64,000 nucleotides of DNA from Nipponacmea schrenckii. Its lineage: Eukaryota > Mollusca > Gastropoda > Lottiidae. Position 1 is the first letter of the stretch. Each line of letters begins with the position of its first letter. The stretch lies in the NCBI GenBank assembly GCA_030562195.1, contig JAUJPP010000005.1:13574826-13638825 (forward strand). Direction: 5' to 3'. A model generated the notes under the pieces. It was not told the DNA's origin. It was given only the letters and a program-made list of their open reading frames with translations, and made no database searches. The translations under genes and the position numbers were made by a program. Below are positions 10,914-22,422 of the stretch, one piece after another.

Positions 10914-13900
10914 ATGCCACCAAAAAGAAAGGCAGCTGCTAAGAAAGGCACGGGTGGCAAGAAAGCTAAAGTTGTGGTTAAAGAGGAAGAAGAGGAAGCC
11001 TCGGGATCAACAATGAAAGATGCCATTAATAAACTAAAAGCTGCTGACAAAGGGAAGAAGAAATCTCATGCCATTGATAAAGCTTGCTATCTAGCTGGAA
11101 ACGCAAATGTAAGATATCTCGATCATACCTTCATATAGGTTAATTTGTTTGTAAACATCATACACGTTGACGTCTCCGTGGAAAACTGCCTGAATCATTA
11201 TCAAAAACCAAGATAAGGTTTAGCTTAGGTTCAGCTGGTCCTAGGCTCTACATTTTAAATTACTCTCGGATTATCCTTACCCATTTTCAGTCTAATTGGG
11301 TGGACAAAATAAAGGAAAACTTGTTAACATCCCCTTTATATGTTACGTTTGATCATGACAACTTTTCTGTAGAATTGTCAAATGTCAAAAGCTGCACAGG
11401 CACAGTCGTCATCATTATTTGTATTCTAAATTTATTCTAGGCTCGCGTATTAGATGATTATAATTGTATGCTGAATCAGACCAACATTGGCCACAATAAT
11501 AACAAGTTTTATATCATACAAGTTATTGAAGTAAATGGAAGTTATTATACCTGGAATAGATGGGGTCGCGTTGTAAGTACTGTGTTTATAAATGTTCTAC
11601 ATAATTCAAGATTGGCTCTTAAACTGACCATCTTTGTGGCAATCTTAGAGTGGGTTTACACATCAACATTCTTCCTTCACACATTTCAACCTTCAGATCA
11701 TACCCTGGCAACCAAAGTTAAAACTTGTGGTTTTTCTAAACCTGTTCCTCAATCTCCATGCTGCCAGATCTCTCAACTTGCAACCAAAATAGTATTAAGA
11801 AGCTAAATGTTGTTTAATCCAATCATCAATAGGCTCTAGCCAATGATTATGGTGCTTATAAGTCATGCGATATTTTTTTACTCATCCATGTATTGTATTT
11901 GGATGCCATTCCAACATTCCTTGCAAAAAAACGCTTCGTTTATTTGTTTAGGGTGAAATGGGTGATTACAAAGATACACACTGTTCCACTAAAGAAGAGG
12001 CTATTAAGTTGTTTGAAAAAAAATTTCAAGATAAAACCAAAAATAAATGGGCTAATCGAGATAGTTTTGAACCTAAAGCGGGCAAATATACCATGATTGA
12101 TATGGCTGGTGATGATGAAGAAGACGAAGTTGATGTAGGTTGATGTATTAATGCATATTTTTTCTGACACTCTACATTCAATATCTCTAAAACTAACAAT
12201 ATACTTGTCCTTTCGGCCAAAATTAAATGTAGTTTTGCTATTAGCCCAGATCACTACCATATATTTGAGTTGTGAAAGTCATTTTTTGCGACTTTCACTT
12301 CTCTGTTTTTTGGGGGTTTTTTTTTTTTTGGTTCTTTTTGTACAAAGTAGAATGTACAGATTGGACGGAAACTGTGAAATATGATCACACTTACTAAACC
12401 AAAGTATCCAAATCTCGCCTCCCCAAATCTTATTGAAAGTCTCTATTCCATGCACACTGTAGTATTCAATTTTTTTCTATATTTCCAGTTATGTTTTATG
12501 CGCCTATATCACGTATATATATTTACCTTTCAAAACACACGCATTATCTCATTCACCATGGATGGTTGCGAAAAATTTATATTATCCATGGTTATCTATT
12601 CTATCTATTGTAGGCTCCTAAGGTGGATTTGAGTGGTAAAAAAATTGCCGAATCAAAACTAGATAAAGTGACTCAGAAATTCGTGTCCTTAATATTTGAT
12701 TTAGACATGTTTAAAGATTCGATGAAGAAGTTTGATATAGGTAAGAGAACGGCTAGTGGTGGCTACATTGTTTTCCTTTTCATATCGTATCTATTACCTA
12801 GATTAGATGATAAGATAGTGTAACACGTCTCAATACACCCTCTTCAGATTTAATGAAAATCGGTAGAATACTTAAAGGACCGGTAGAATTTTTACGCCCA
12901 CACTGTCCACAAATACTCACGGATGAGAAAATATTTACTATGGGTTATTGCCCTTGTTTCAAAATTCTTTGTGCACACGATAGAGAGATTGATTTTCCTG
13001 ACACTTGATCCTATTGAAGATCAGACCAATCGAACAATATATTATGAGTAATTGCTCTTGTTCTGAACTGGTTTCTTGATGGATGTTCGTAAATAAGGCA
13101 AATCAAAACATATTAAATGACTTATTGACCATGCTCTCGAAAACACGTTTAACTTATTGTGGACTCGATAAAGAGCTGGAGTCTTGGTGTGAGTGTTCGT
13201 AATCGACGAAGGGTCTGAAATTCAGACAATCCTTCATTTACCGATAAATATTGTAAGTATCTCGGCTGAATTGACTGCCATTACAAATATGGACGTTTTA
13301 CGATGGCCATCTCTTTTTACAATATTGGAGGTTATGCGTTATAATCAGAAACTCGAAATCGTTGCAAACGTGAATTTACATTTCGCCATCATAAACCTCC
13401 TATTAAGTGTTTTGGAATTAAAATGGACTATTCCACTATTTACGATCACTGAGGGGTTTAAACATATCAACTTGCACAAATGATGGATCTTATATCTAAA
13501 TCCTAATTTGTTTGAACAAGTGTTAAAAACTGAAGGGTCTACTTGAAGGAGACGTAAGTTACTATGTATAATAATCAAACTTTTGTTTTGTTGGCGATTT
13601 TCTGCTCTGTGAATTTTTAAGACTTTGACCACAAATGTTGCTGATTTTTCTATAACATCAGCGCATATTATTTTGTCAGTATTGTTAAATACATGTATTA
13701 AATAATTAACTCTAACTGTGATCTTTTTGCGGATGATACTACGATTTATACTTCTGGTAAATCGGTTACTGACATACAATTAAAATTGCAAGAAGATACT
13801 GATGCAATATTAAACTGGTGTTCCTTTAATGTCATGATTTTAAATGAAAATAAGACCAAATGTATGTTAATTACAACTTCTCAAAAAAGAAAATATTCAT

Positions 13901-16900
13901 CAGATTTATCAATTGAACTTAATAATCAATTTATTGAACAAGTTGAAAACTTTAAATTACTAGGTGTTACTGTGAATCAAAATCTCTCATGGACTCCGCA
14001 CGTAAAGTTCGTTGCTAAAATTTTAAATACTAAGTTATTTCAACTGCGACAGTTAAGAAAGATCATGCCTGAAAAATATAGATCTATTTTTTATAAATGT
14101 CACTTTCAACCATATTTGGATTATTGTTCAACTATTTGGGATTCGCACGACATTGCATCGGCCGATATTTTACACAGGCAACAAAAAATTGCTTTTAGAT
14201 TAATTCTTGGTTCTAAGTATAATACTGATTTGTCACTGAATCTTAAAAGGCTTAATATTTTTGACATTAAAACCAGGCATAATTTTAATTCGTATAAATT
14301 TATGTATAAAATTCTGAACAACTTGTCTCCTTCCTACCTTTCAAGCCTCTTTAGCTATAAACAGACGCCTTATTCTAGCATAAATTCAAAACTTGTGGTG
14401 CAAAAACCACGAATCAATTTGATTAAACAAAGTATTAAATACAAAGGATCAATTTTATGGAATGGTCTAGACGAAAATATTAAATCAGCATCAGATTTTA
14501 AGACTTTTCGAAGGATGATTCTTGGTAATCTTTCATTAACATAAGCATACTTCCTGTTACACGGGTATTCTTTTCACCAACTATAGGATTACTTGCTGAT
14601 GGCTATCTTAACAATTGTGTTTCTCCATGATTTAATGATTTAAGTAATTTATTAATTTTATTTTTCCCTTTCCCACAGGTATATCACCACCAACAATTCT
14701 ATTTTGGCCTATCTTGAACCATTTTGAAAATCTAAATTACTACTGTCGGGGGATGAGTAAACATCCTTAAAGCTGGTCTTGAGCATGGACAAATCCTACC
14801 TCCCCCTCCATAGAAAATAAGAACATAAAATGGAGTAGGGTTGGGTAGCCCGCTCGCAGCACATGCACTGACGCTTTGGCAATTCTTTTTTCTTTTTTTT
14901 TTCTTTTTTTTTTTTTTTTATATGTATGTTTTGATGTCTGATCGTCTCATGCAGATGTACTTGTCTATCCCTTGGTTTTTGTGGTCATGTACTTGATCGC
15001 AGAATGATGAATCTGTCCATTTTATACACATGTACTTGTGTATTTTAAAACTAATTGTACATTGAAATGATATATGGTTTTTGCTGTCATGTACTTGATC
15101 ACCGGAAGATAAATCTGTCCATTATTTACACATGTAATTGTGTATTTGAAAATAAATTGTACGTTGAAATAATACGTGATTTTTTGCGGTCGTGTGCATG
15201 GCCGCGGGAACTATATATTACATCCATTTTATAAACAAATTGTAGGTTGAAAATCTGTCCATTCATGCACATGTACTTGTGTATTTTTAAACAAATTGTA
15301 CGTGGAGTATTGTATATTTATTTGTGGTCATGTACTTGATCGCCGGAACATATATCTCTGTCCATTTGATACACATGTACTTGTGTATTTTTAGTATTTC
15401 AGACGAATTGTATATTGACATATTATGTATTTTCGATTTTATTTTCTTTTTTTTTTTTTTCCAATGTATTGCCCCATGGGCTGAATGTGAGACAGGACCA
15501 TGTCCTTGTGTATTGGGCCTAATTCTGACCCATGTAAAATAAAGAGTTTATTATTATTATTATTATTATTATTATTGATATGATTTCTTCGCATTCACCG
15601 GAAACATAGATGCAATGCACACTGTTAATACATAAAATCAGCGATTTTCTCTTTCTTTAAAGTCAGACCAGAAAAATGGTATTTCACTTGTACCATTCTA
15701 CTTGAAACATCTTTCAATAGGAGAGGGTTTACAGGAGTAGGAAGTTATTTTCTGAAGGCGCTTGACAATATTATATGAACAATGAAATTATTGCAATTTT
15801 TTGTAGATGTAAAGAAAATGCCGTTAGGAAAATTAAGTAAAACGCAGATAGCTAAAGGCTTCGAAGCTCTAGATGAAATTGAAGACGTTTTAAATAAAAA
15901 GAAAAAGGGGAATTTGGTAGATCTCTCGTCCAAGTTTTATACGGCTATACCTCATGATTTCGGTAGAAGAGTACCACCTAAAATTGACAATGCAGAGGCT
16001 GTCCGACAAAAAATGGATATGCTCATGGTGAGTGGTCTTTCTCATGTTGGATAACCTATCATTAAATGAATACTAGTTATTCAACAACAACAGTTACCAT
16101 CATTTTGTATTGAAGTATCATGACTTGATCCATAAATGTGGACATAATCTTATTAATCGAGGTAGGTTTTTGTATCTAACCTCAAATTATATAGAAAAAA
16201 AAGTTTGGAGTTAGATCACTGTTCATTTTAAAATGATGATTAGTACAACTTTATTAATTTAGGTTTTGGCCGATATTGAGATGGCACAAGAAATGACGAA
16301 AGAGAAGGATAAGAAAATGGCAGAGGTATGTTTAGTATTGTGTACATCCTATATTCAGAGAGTTTTCTTACATTAGAGACAATGGCAAAAAAAGCTGGTC
16401 GTGATATTTTCTGTACGGGTATAATTAGCAAGCCAAAACTGCACATCCTCTTGAAACACGTTATTTTATCATGTGAATGGGTTCTGTCAACTTAGCATAC
16501 AATTCAGAAAGTGTACGTTGAGTTTTTACACCAACAAATATATACATTTTTCGCTATGCTCTTTTATACACCTACGTGAAAATTGAGCCGTCAGTTTGCC
16601 ACATTTTTCTTGTAAGCACAATACGAACTAAAATTTTCATCTGATTTCATGAGATCTTGGACGAGTTTGAATTTGACTATTTTTTGATGCTCGTTTCTTC
16701 AGTTTAGCGTATTTCCGTTTTAGGTAAAGGGTGAGGTACCGAACCCAATAGATGTGAACTATGAAATGTTAAAGTGTAATCTTGAGTTACTGGATCCAAA
16801 ATCAGAAGATTATAAGGTGATTATATTCATTTCATAATTAACTTGTTATGTTGATACAAATTGAAATGTAAGACAATTCTTCTATGAGGCGAGTTCAATG

Positions 16901-18442
16901 ATCCAAAAAGTTTTTCAAAACAGTTTCAGATGGGCTTTTTGCTCTAAGATTTCATAGACATTTAGAAAAAGAAAGTACATTTAACAACAAGTCAATATAT
17001 TAGGGTATAACTCAAGATTGATATTTTAATATTCTGTATTTAATTTGTAGCTGATACAAACATACACAAATGAAACTCAGGGTTATCGTTCAGTAAAATT
17101 ACAACATGTATGGAAATGTGATCGTGAAGGAGACGTAAGTTACTATGTTACTTGTTTTGTAGGCGATTTTCTGTTCTGTGAATTCTTAAGACTTTGACCA
17201 CAAATGATGCATCAGCGCATATTATATTGCCAGTATTGTTTGATATTAAATAATTGATATGATTTCTTGGCATTCACCGGAAAACATAGATGCAGTGCAC
17301 ACTGTTATTACATAAAATCAGCGATTTTCTCTTTCTTTAAAGTAAGTCCGGAAAAGTGATATTTCACTACCAATTGAATACTAGTACCACGACTAGAACC
17401 TCGGAACTGGGTGGTTAAGCTAGATGGACATTTTGTCAATTCAAATTTGTCAAATGAAAATGCTTGTTTTGGTGTTTATTGCTCATAAAACGTTTGTATA
17501 TGCACTAAAAATAGTTGTTTTACCCAAACATATGTTGCTTTATCCAGGATGAGAGATTTAAAGCACACGATGCAATGGGTAATAGAAAATTGTTGTGGCA
17601 TGGAACAAATATTGCTGTTGTTGCAGCAATTTTGAAAACTGGACTTCGTATTATGCCTCACAGTGGTGGTCGAGTTGGTAAAGGAATTTATTTTGCTTCA
17701 GAGAATGGCAAATCTGCTGGATATGGTATGTAATTTAATATTTTTTTTTTTACATTCCGATTCTCAGCCCGACTTAACCAGAGTATACCGCAGTAATCAT
17801 TTTTTTTCTTCAAAAATAACATTCAATATAATTTGTCGACCGTTTTGTGAGAGGGTGGTGGGATCTCCAGGAAACAATTTTGAAACTAAATTAACGATTG
17901 TTTTGAAATGTTTTAGTGTCGTGTAACAATAAAACTGGTATCATGTTTCTGAGTGAGGTGGCTCTTGGAAAGCAGCATGTTATTTTACGTGATGACCATA
18001 CGTTAAAATCAGCACCAAAAGGATTCGATTCCGTCTTAGCAAAGGGAAATACTGAACCGGGTAAGCCTTTTTATGCGATTCTTAAGAAACTTTTACTTTT
18101 TTCCAACCCTTTCATCTGAAATGCAATGCAAAATATGTATTAATTAAAAACTTTCCTAACTTTTGTCAATGACAAAAATGTGCTAAAATGTTGATTCATG
18201 GTGCATGCCGTTTACTCTAAAAGAATGATACTCATACTGCAATTATATCAATATGTTGCTTCTCTATTATAGACGCCAAGAAAGATAAGACCATTACAAT
18301 CAACGGTAAAAAGGTGGTAATACCACAAGGTAAACCCACAAAATTTGCCTCAGGATCAAGTTTCAGCCAGAGCGAATATCTCGTATACAAAGAAAGTCAG
18401 AACAGACTTCGTTACATGTTGCAATTGGAATTTGGGTATTAA
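10914..18442 (+). CDS. PARP3: Poly/mono(ADP-ribose) polymerase 3 (11 exons)
   Basis: Exons: 10914-11108, 11441-11572, 11952-12134, 12614-12740, 15807-16027, 16263-16325, 16724-16816, 17051-17134, 17548-17725, 17917-18060, 18273-18442. All borders are GT..AG with matching phases, giving 529 residues, close to vertebrate PARP3. Residues 1-55 are Lys/Glu-rich and basic. The WGR domain spans about 60-165 with the WGR tripeptide at 106-108. The helical regulatory domain covers about 172-300 and contains DVKKMPLGKLSK. The ADP-ribosyltransferase domain runs to the end, with the catalytic triad His384 (WHGTN), Tyr414 (GKGIYFASEN) and Glu508 (SQSEYLVY). There are no zinc fingers or BRCT. GLRIMPHSGGRVGKGIYF fits PARP3 better than PARP2. 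Known role: nuclear, activated by DNA breaks through the WGR domain, supports end joining, and transfers mainly single ADP-ribose units. The ATG follows AACAAG. Intron 4 (12741-15806) is swollen by a duplication and a LINE. Confidence 0.95.
13544..13707 (+). repeat. Left part of an intragenic duplication, with a copied 5' splice site
   Basis: From TGAAGGAGAC followed by GTAAGTTACTATG this matches 17125 onward, where the same bases are the last 10 of PARP3 exon 8 plus the start of its intron. The match runs to AAATAATT at 13707, where the LINE begins. It resumes at 15577-15688 (GATATGATTTCTTCGCATTC). The copy therefore carries a ready-made 5' splice site into intron 4. Confidence 0.85.
13708..14544 (+). 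pseudogene. Reverse transcriptase C-terminal fragment of the LINE
   Basis: An open frame runs from the element's left edge to TAA at 14542-14544 (about 277 residues) with no internal stop. It begins N-S-N-C-D-L-F-A-D-D, the catalytic palm motif C of non-LTR reverse transcriptases. It continues with the thumb-region pattern typical of CR1/Jockey-like RTs: FKLLGVTVNQNLSW, then a PYLDYCSTIW segment and a C-terminal NSYKFMYKILNNLSP. The endonuclease and the N-terminal half of the RT are absent, so it cannot be active. The intact frame suggests a fairly recent insertion. Confidence 0.85.
14985..15405 (+). repeat. About 100-bp imperfect tandem repeats in the LINE 3' UTR
   Basis: Four imperfect units each carry a variant of GTCATGTACTTGATCGCCGG, then CTGTCCATTTTATACACATG, then TACTTGTGTATTTT and AAATTGTAC. 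Units begin near 14985, 15088, 15190 and 15325; the third is longer and rearranged. Confidence 0.75.
15549..15576 (+). repeat. (TTA)n microsatellite tail of the LINE
   Basis: A run of TTA/ATT units directly follows AATAAAGAGTTTA and ends exactly at the insertion boundary. Short-repeat 3' tails in place of poly(A) are usual for CR1/L2-like LINEs. Confidence 0.8.
15577..15688 (+). repeat. Right part of the intragenic duplication, after the LINE
   Basis: GATATGATTTCTTCGCATTC onward matches 17256 onward (GATATGATTTCTTGGCATTC), including TAAAATCAGCGATTTTCTC. Similarity fades after ATTTCACT. Confidence 0.85.
17125..17368 (+). repeat. Parent segment of the PARP3 intragenic duplication (LINE-free)
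   Basis: It contains the last 10 bases of exon 8, its 5' splice site and about 230 bases of intron 8. It is uninterrupted at TAATT/GATATG (17255/17256) where the intron-4 copy carries the LINE. Because this copy holds the true coding junction, it is the likely source. Confidence 0.85.
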
Positions 18443-18611
18443 TAATCATTTTCATTCAAAAAGTTCCTAAGATAGAGAATTTGTTGTTCATAACTTGAAT
18501 TGGGAACAATTTCGAATTAGATTAAATCATGTAGGTTTTGAAAGAATTATTTTACAATCTGATCAAAAGGAAGGTCTGGATGAACCCATTTTGTGTTCTT
18601 CCCGATGTTTT

Positions 18612-18885
18612 AGTGGTGTTCTATAGCACAGCGGTTAGAGCGTTGGTTCTTTACGTCATGATGTCATTTGCTTGGCTACGTTGAAAATGTCGGACATGAG
18701 TTCTAATCTCGATCGGCATGTGAAAGTCCCATGACCTTGAATAAGTCATCTTCACTCATAATTCCAGTCCACCCAGCTATGAATGGGTACGGATTGAAAG
18801 ATCAATGCCAAGAGGTTTGGCCAAGGACCAGCTGGTAGAAAGGATCCCTGTCACCTCAGACTTGTGAAGTTGTTTACCTTGTAAA
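18612..18885 (+). repeat. tRNA-derived SINE downstream of PARP3
   Basis: The head has an A box (TATAGCACAGCGGTTAGAGC) and B box (GTTCTAATCTC near 18700). It is followed by a body with CCATGACCTTGAATAAGTC, CCAGTCCACCCAGCTATGAA and GGGTACGGATTGAAAGATC. The 3' part (AATGCCAAGAGGTTTGGCCA, then GGATCCCTGTCAC) recurs at 50341-50455 (+) and, inverted, at 36284-36410. This is the most complete of the three copies. Confidence 0.7.
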
Positions 18886-19727
18886 CTAGACTTGTTTCTT
18901 TGCTCATAATCCATCTGCTAATTTGAACAAGTCCCCATTTGTGCTGATAGTGAAGAGCACCGGTTGGTAAGCATCTTTACTGTAGTAAAACAAAAAAGGA
19001 ACATCCAGATCTGCATTTAAATCGGCGTGTTTTTCATTATTTTGGTAAGTTTCTTTGGAAGATAATGCACATAGCAACATAATATGAAAGAGACACACCT
19101 GAATTATTTTATAGTTGTGAACTTGTCATTGCCAACCTTTAGGCTTTACACATTTTAAATCAATTTCTATATAATTATTTTATAAGTTTTGTATCTGTGA
19201 AACGATTGATCAACATTCGAATGTGTGCATGATATACGTTTTGTATTATCACATTATTTATCAACCGATATTTCATGTTATTCTTTAGTTGTATCCATTC
19301 CATGTATCATGATGTTATACATTTTATAGGTTTTGATATTGTTGGATTTTTTTCCGCGATTATGCAGTTAGCCAACTTAAGTTAAAGTGACCGTTATTTT
19401 GTTGTGAAGATGATAGAATGTTAATTTATTTTGTTAGTGGAATTTGTTATTAAAATAATACCAACTACATTTCTTGTGTAAAAAATACATCGCATATTGT
19501 TGATCTATTAAAATGAAATTATTTTGTGCTTTTGAGGTAACTGATTTGTTCGTAGTACGTAATGCCTTTTAAAACACTGATGCATAGTTAGTATTGGGTT
19601 TTCATAGAAATTAGTCTACTTAAATCAAATCGGTGGTTGTTATTCAAAGATGGTAACAAACATACACGCATTTTCAATTTATATTTTAATATATTTTTCA
19701 AAGAACAAATAAAACAAAATAAATACA

Positions 19728-21382
19728 TTAGAACAATTTATCTGTCGGCGATGCCAAACCATGCCTACCTTTACTTACAAACTTTTTGTTGTCCCTGTGC
19801 CTGAGCCCACTGCAGTGTAGATGAAAGATGTGAATTATTTTACATGGATTTAAAACCTTATAATGTAGAACATTTTCAAACATCCAAACAATTAAATTGT
19901 CAATGCCATATCTATAAGATTGAACATTCATGATCTTAGTGGCGTTTGTTGGTAAGTTACCGTTTGGTACAAAGATGTATCCATCGTGTGATCCACGGTA
20001 TTTCCCCTTAGCACATGTGATCGAATTCTTATCTTGTCCCATATCACAGGCATTCTCTAACTGACCATGTCTAGTCAGGGCGTACATTATTTTTTTCTCT
20101 CTTAGAAGGTTTTTGTCAACTAAATTGAACCCGTCTCCTGGGTAGTTGTCAGCTTGCATCATCATTACAAGCCGTCCCTGTAAGTTTGAAAACACGTATT
20201 CAAAGGCAGTCAAGGAGATAACTGAATCTTTCACTTGTTGAAATGTTATTTTGCTACGAACTGAATGATCCAGTCGTGATATGATGTATTTCACTAAAGG
20301 TGGTTGATCATGGAGCAAATGAACTCTGGATATAAAGCGGTGATTTAAGGTCAATTTCAGGCAAGTCGTATATTCTTCCATCCGCTGCAATTTATCAGTT
20401 TCGTTACGTTTACGATGTGAATTGAACTTGAATGTCGGATCTAACATAAAAGGAAAGGTAACAACCACCTCAAGTTGTTTTAAACTCTGGATCTGTTTGA
20501 TGTTTTTGGATCCTATATTTATACCAATGTCATGTTTCATGGTAAAATAATGATAATGTGGTTGTTGAAAAAAAATGAAAACCACCACTAAAATCATACA
20601 CAGAGCAAACGATACTTTATTTCCTCTTGAAGCCTAAAATAAAGAATTAATATAACAGTTGTGTACATGTATTACTTTGACATCATTTTATACATTTTTA
20701 TGTTTCAATGTCTGCAAACTAATTTCTTATACACAGGTATGAGCGTTTCATAGATACGAGTATAACTAAATTTTTCGGAGAAACGTTAACTTGTAGGAAA
20801 TCAAATGAAAAAAATTGTTATGGATTGTTATTACTTTATAGAAGTGTCTATCCATAACAATTGTTGTCATTTATATACACTTGTGCTTCTAATATGCCAT
20901 TGAAGGATTATTGTAGGAAAATTGAGAATGGGTAATTAATTCATCAAAGAGCTGAAGTTTTGAGAACCCGACCCACAATATCAACTACAATAACTACCAC
21001 GGTCAGCAGAATACCCTGGTTTTTCATTATATTTTCTGAATTGCTGGGATATATTTAGAGGTCAACTATATACTATACACTGAATGGATCCCGATTCGAT
21101 TGATGAAGAATTTATTGGACAGAAGCATCTTACTCAAATGTTATTGAAATGTTTCGAATGATATTTGACTACAATAAATGTCTGAGAATGTATTTTGAGC
21201 ATTCGGGTTATTAAAATGTGTTTTACTTGAAAAAATACACTATGGCTTATTAAGGCTCAAGGAATGTACTAAAAATTTTTTAAATTTTCCAATATTTTCG
21301 TGGTGAAACGTACAAAATTGCTTGATGAATCTTGACTTACCTCGCGAGTGTCTTTATCGGAATCAGTCATTTTCTTTTCCAT
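19728..21382 (-). CDS. Putative glycosyltransferase-like type II membrane protein (2 exons)
   Basis: Exon 1 is 21382-21341 (14 codons, ATG at 21382-21380) with donor GTAAGT. Exon 2 runs from 20633 to the stop at 19728, after acceptor ATTTTAG. The phase is 0 and the joined product is 315 residues. A short charged N-terminus (1-20) is followed by one hydrophobic segment at about 21-36 (VSFALCMILVVVFIFF), the layout of a Golgi type II enzyme. The lumenal part has RMEEYTTCLKL (about 98-108), MMMQADNYPGDGF (171-183, a DxD-like acidic site), MYALTRHG and GSHDGYIF (about 228-235), plus cysteines that could pair. I recall similar blocks in uncharacterised glycosyltransferase-like proteins of marine invertebrates and algae, but cannot confirm the family. 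It converges on PARP3. The substrate is unknown. Confidence 0.7.
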
Positions 21383-21931
21383 GTTGTAATAAAAATGACT
21401 ACTGTTAACTCAAGTCCTCGTCGTCGTGATGTATTTTCAACGTGACAAGTATTTACTTTTCAAAACTTTTCGTAAACGCGGTTTCACTTACCGATTTATG
21501 TTAGATATCAGTTTATATTATTAAGTATAAATTTTAATTTGGGTAATTGAAACATTACTATTGATTTTTTTATAGATTGACGTTAAATAAAAAAATTGTA
21601 ACGTATAACGCATATAAGGATCAATGCGACAATTGTTCGTCCAATCTTATACGTTCAGCAAAGGTTTCGTATGTAGTGGTTTGATCGACCTTAATAGAGT
21701 ATCTTCGACATTATAACGTGACAGAACTGCTAAAAGAAATCTGGAAAACAATTCAATGTTGATACCTCTTTCCCAAATTGGAAGAAGACTCCAAACTCCA
21801 AAATGACCACAACGTTCCTATCTATGATTTAGATTTATTTTATTTCAAATTATCGCTCACATTAATTGATTAGCCCCCCCCCCCCTAACATCTCACCATT
21901 TAGTTTTGCCACAATAATCGCATCATTTCAA

Positions 21932-22360
21932 TTATTTGGCCACAAACAGTTTGACACGTGTCTGTGCTTCTTTTTCTGAAAGAATTCTTCCATCATACAA
22001 CCCTGCCTTAATTAACGATTCAATCGTTCGCCGTCGACGCATTCTTGGTGTTTTTTCTAAAATCTTAGCTTCAACACGCTTGGAAAGATCGTCTAAAGAG
22101 GCACCGTTGTATTTTCCAAAGTTACACGCTCTTTCAGATTTCTTTTCATGTAAGCATTGTTGGAGACTCTTTTTTTTGATCATAGCTTGCTTTAATATAC
22201 ATTCGTCCTTTTCGAATTTCGCTTTATTTTCTTTTATTCTACGATCAACATATCCGACATAAGATTCTTGTTTGGTCTTGACTAAATAATTTGCCACAAA
22301 TAGAAATTTCCTGTTCATGTCGATTTGTGTTTGAATCCTCTTCAGATTTCCTATTTCCAT
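21932..22360 (-). CDS. Hypothetical basic protein, 142 residues
   Basis: The first ATG is at 22360-22358; the frame stays open upstream to a TGA at 22387-22385, so a short 5' extension or an upstream exon is possible. The product is Lys/Arg-rich and mostly helical, with a charged stretch near the middle (DRRIKENKAKFEKDEC) and a C-terminal block with RMRRRRTIESLIKAGLYDGR. This composition is unlike the random ORFs nearby, which are rich in Ile, Tyr and Phe. It is on the same strand as the glycosyltransferase-like gene and 550 bases upstream of its start. No family recognised. It could be a single-exon gene, a terminal exon, or an old retrocopy. Confidence 0.4.
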   Translation of the reverse strand: MEIGNLKRIQTQIDMNRKFLFVANYLVKTKQESYVGYVDRRIKENKAKFEKDECILKQAMIKKKSLQQCLHEKKSERACNFGKYNGASLDDLSKRVEAKILEKTPRMRRRRTIESLIKAGLYDGRILSEKEAQTRVKLFVAK

Positions 22361-22422
22361 ATTTTTTACCACTCTTTTAGAACATCAAAAGGGTTTCAGA
22401 AGAAAGTCCACATGTTACAAAA

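Larger units (their letters stand above)
13708..15576 (+). mobile_element. 5'-truncated CR1/L2/Jockey-like LINE in PARP3 intron 4
   Basis: The left edge (after AAATAATT at 13700-13707) and right edge (before GATATG at 15577) are defined by comparison with the uninterrupted paralogous sequence at 17251-17261 (TAATTGATATG). The element has the C-terminal part of a reverse transcriptase with the FADD motif, a 3' UTR of about 1 kb with internal tandem repeats, AATAAAG near 15538-15544, and a (TTA)n tail, as in CR1/L2-type non-LTR elements. It is about 1.87 kb and in sense orientation relative to PARP3. Confidence 0.85.

Noticed and set aside
13345..13779. 144-codon minus-strand ORF overlapping the LINE boundary
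   Set aside because: It crosses the junction of the duplicated intron segment and the LINE and is antisense to the reverse transcriptase, so it is a shadow frame.
21084..21161. 25-codon ORF (+) starting MDPDSIDEEFIGQKHL
   Set aside because: The composition looks coding, but it is very short, lies inside the intron of the minus-strand glycosyltransferase-like gene, and has no splice sites or family match.
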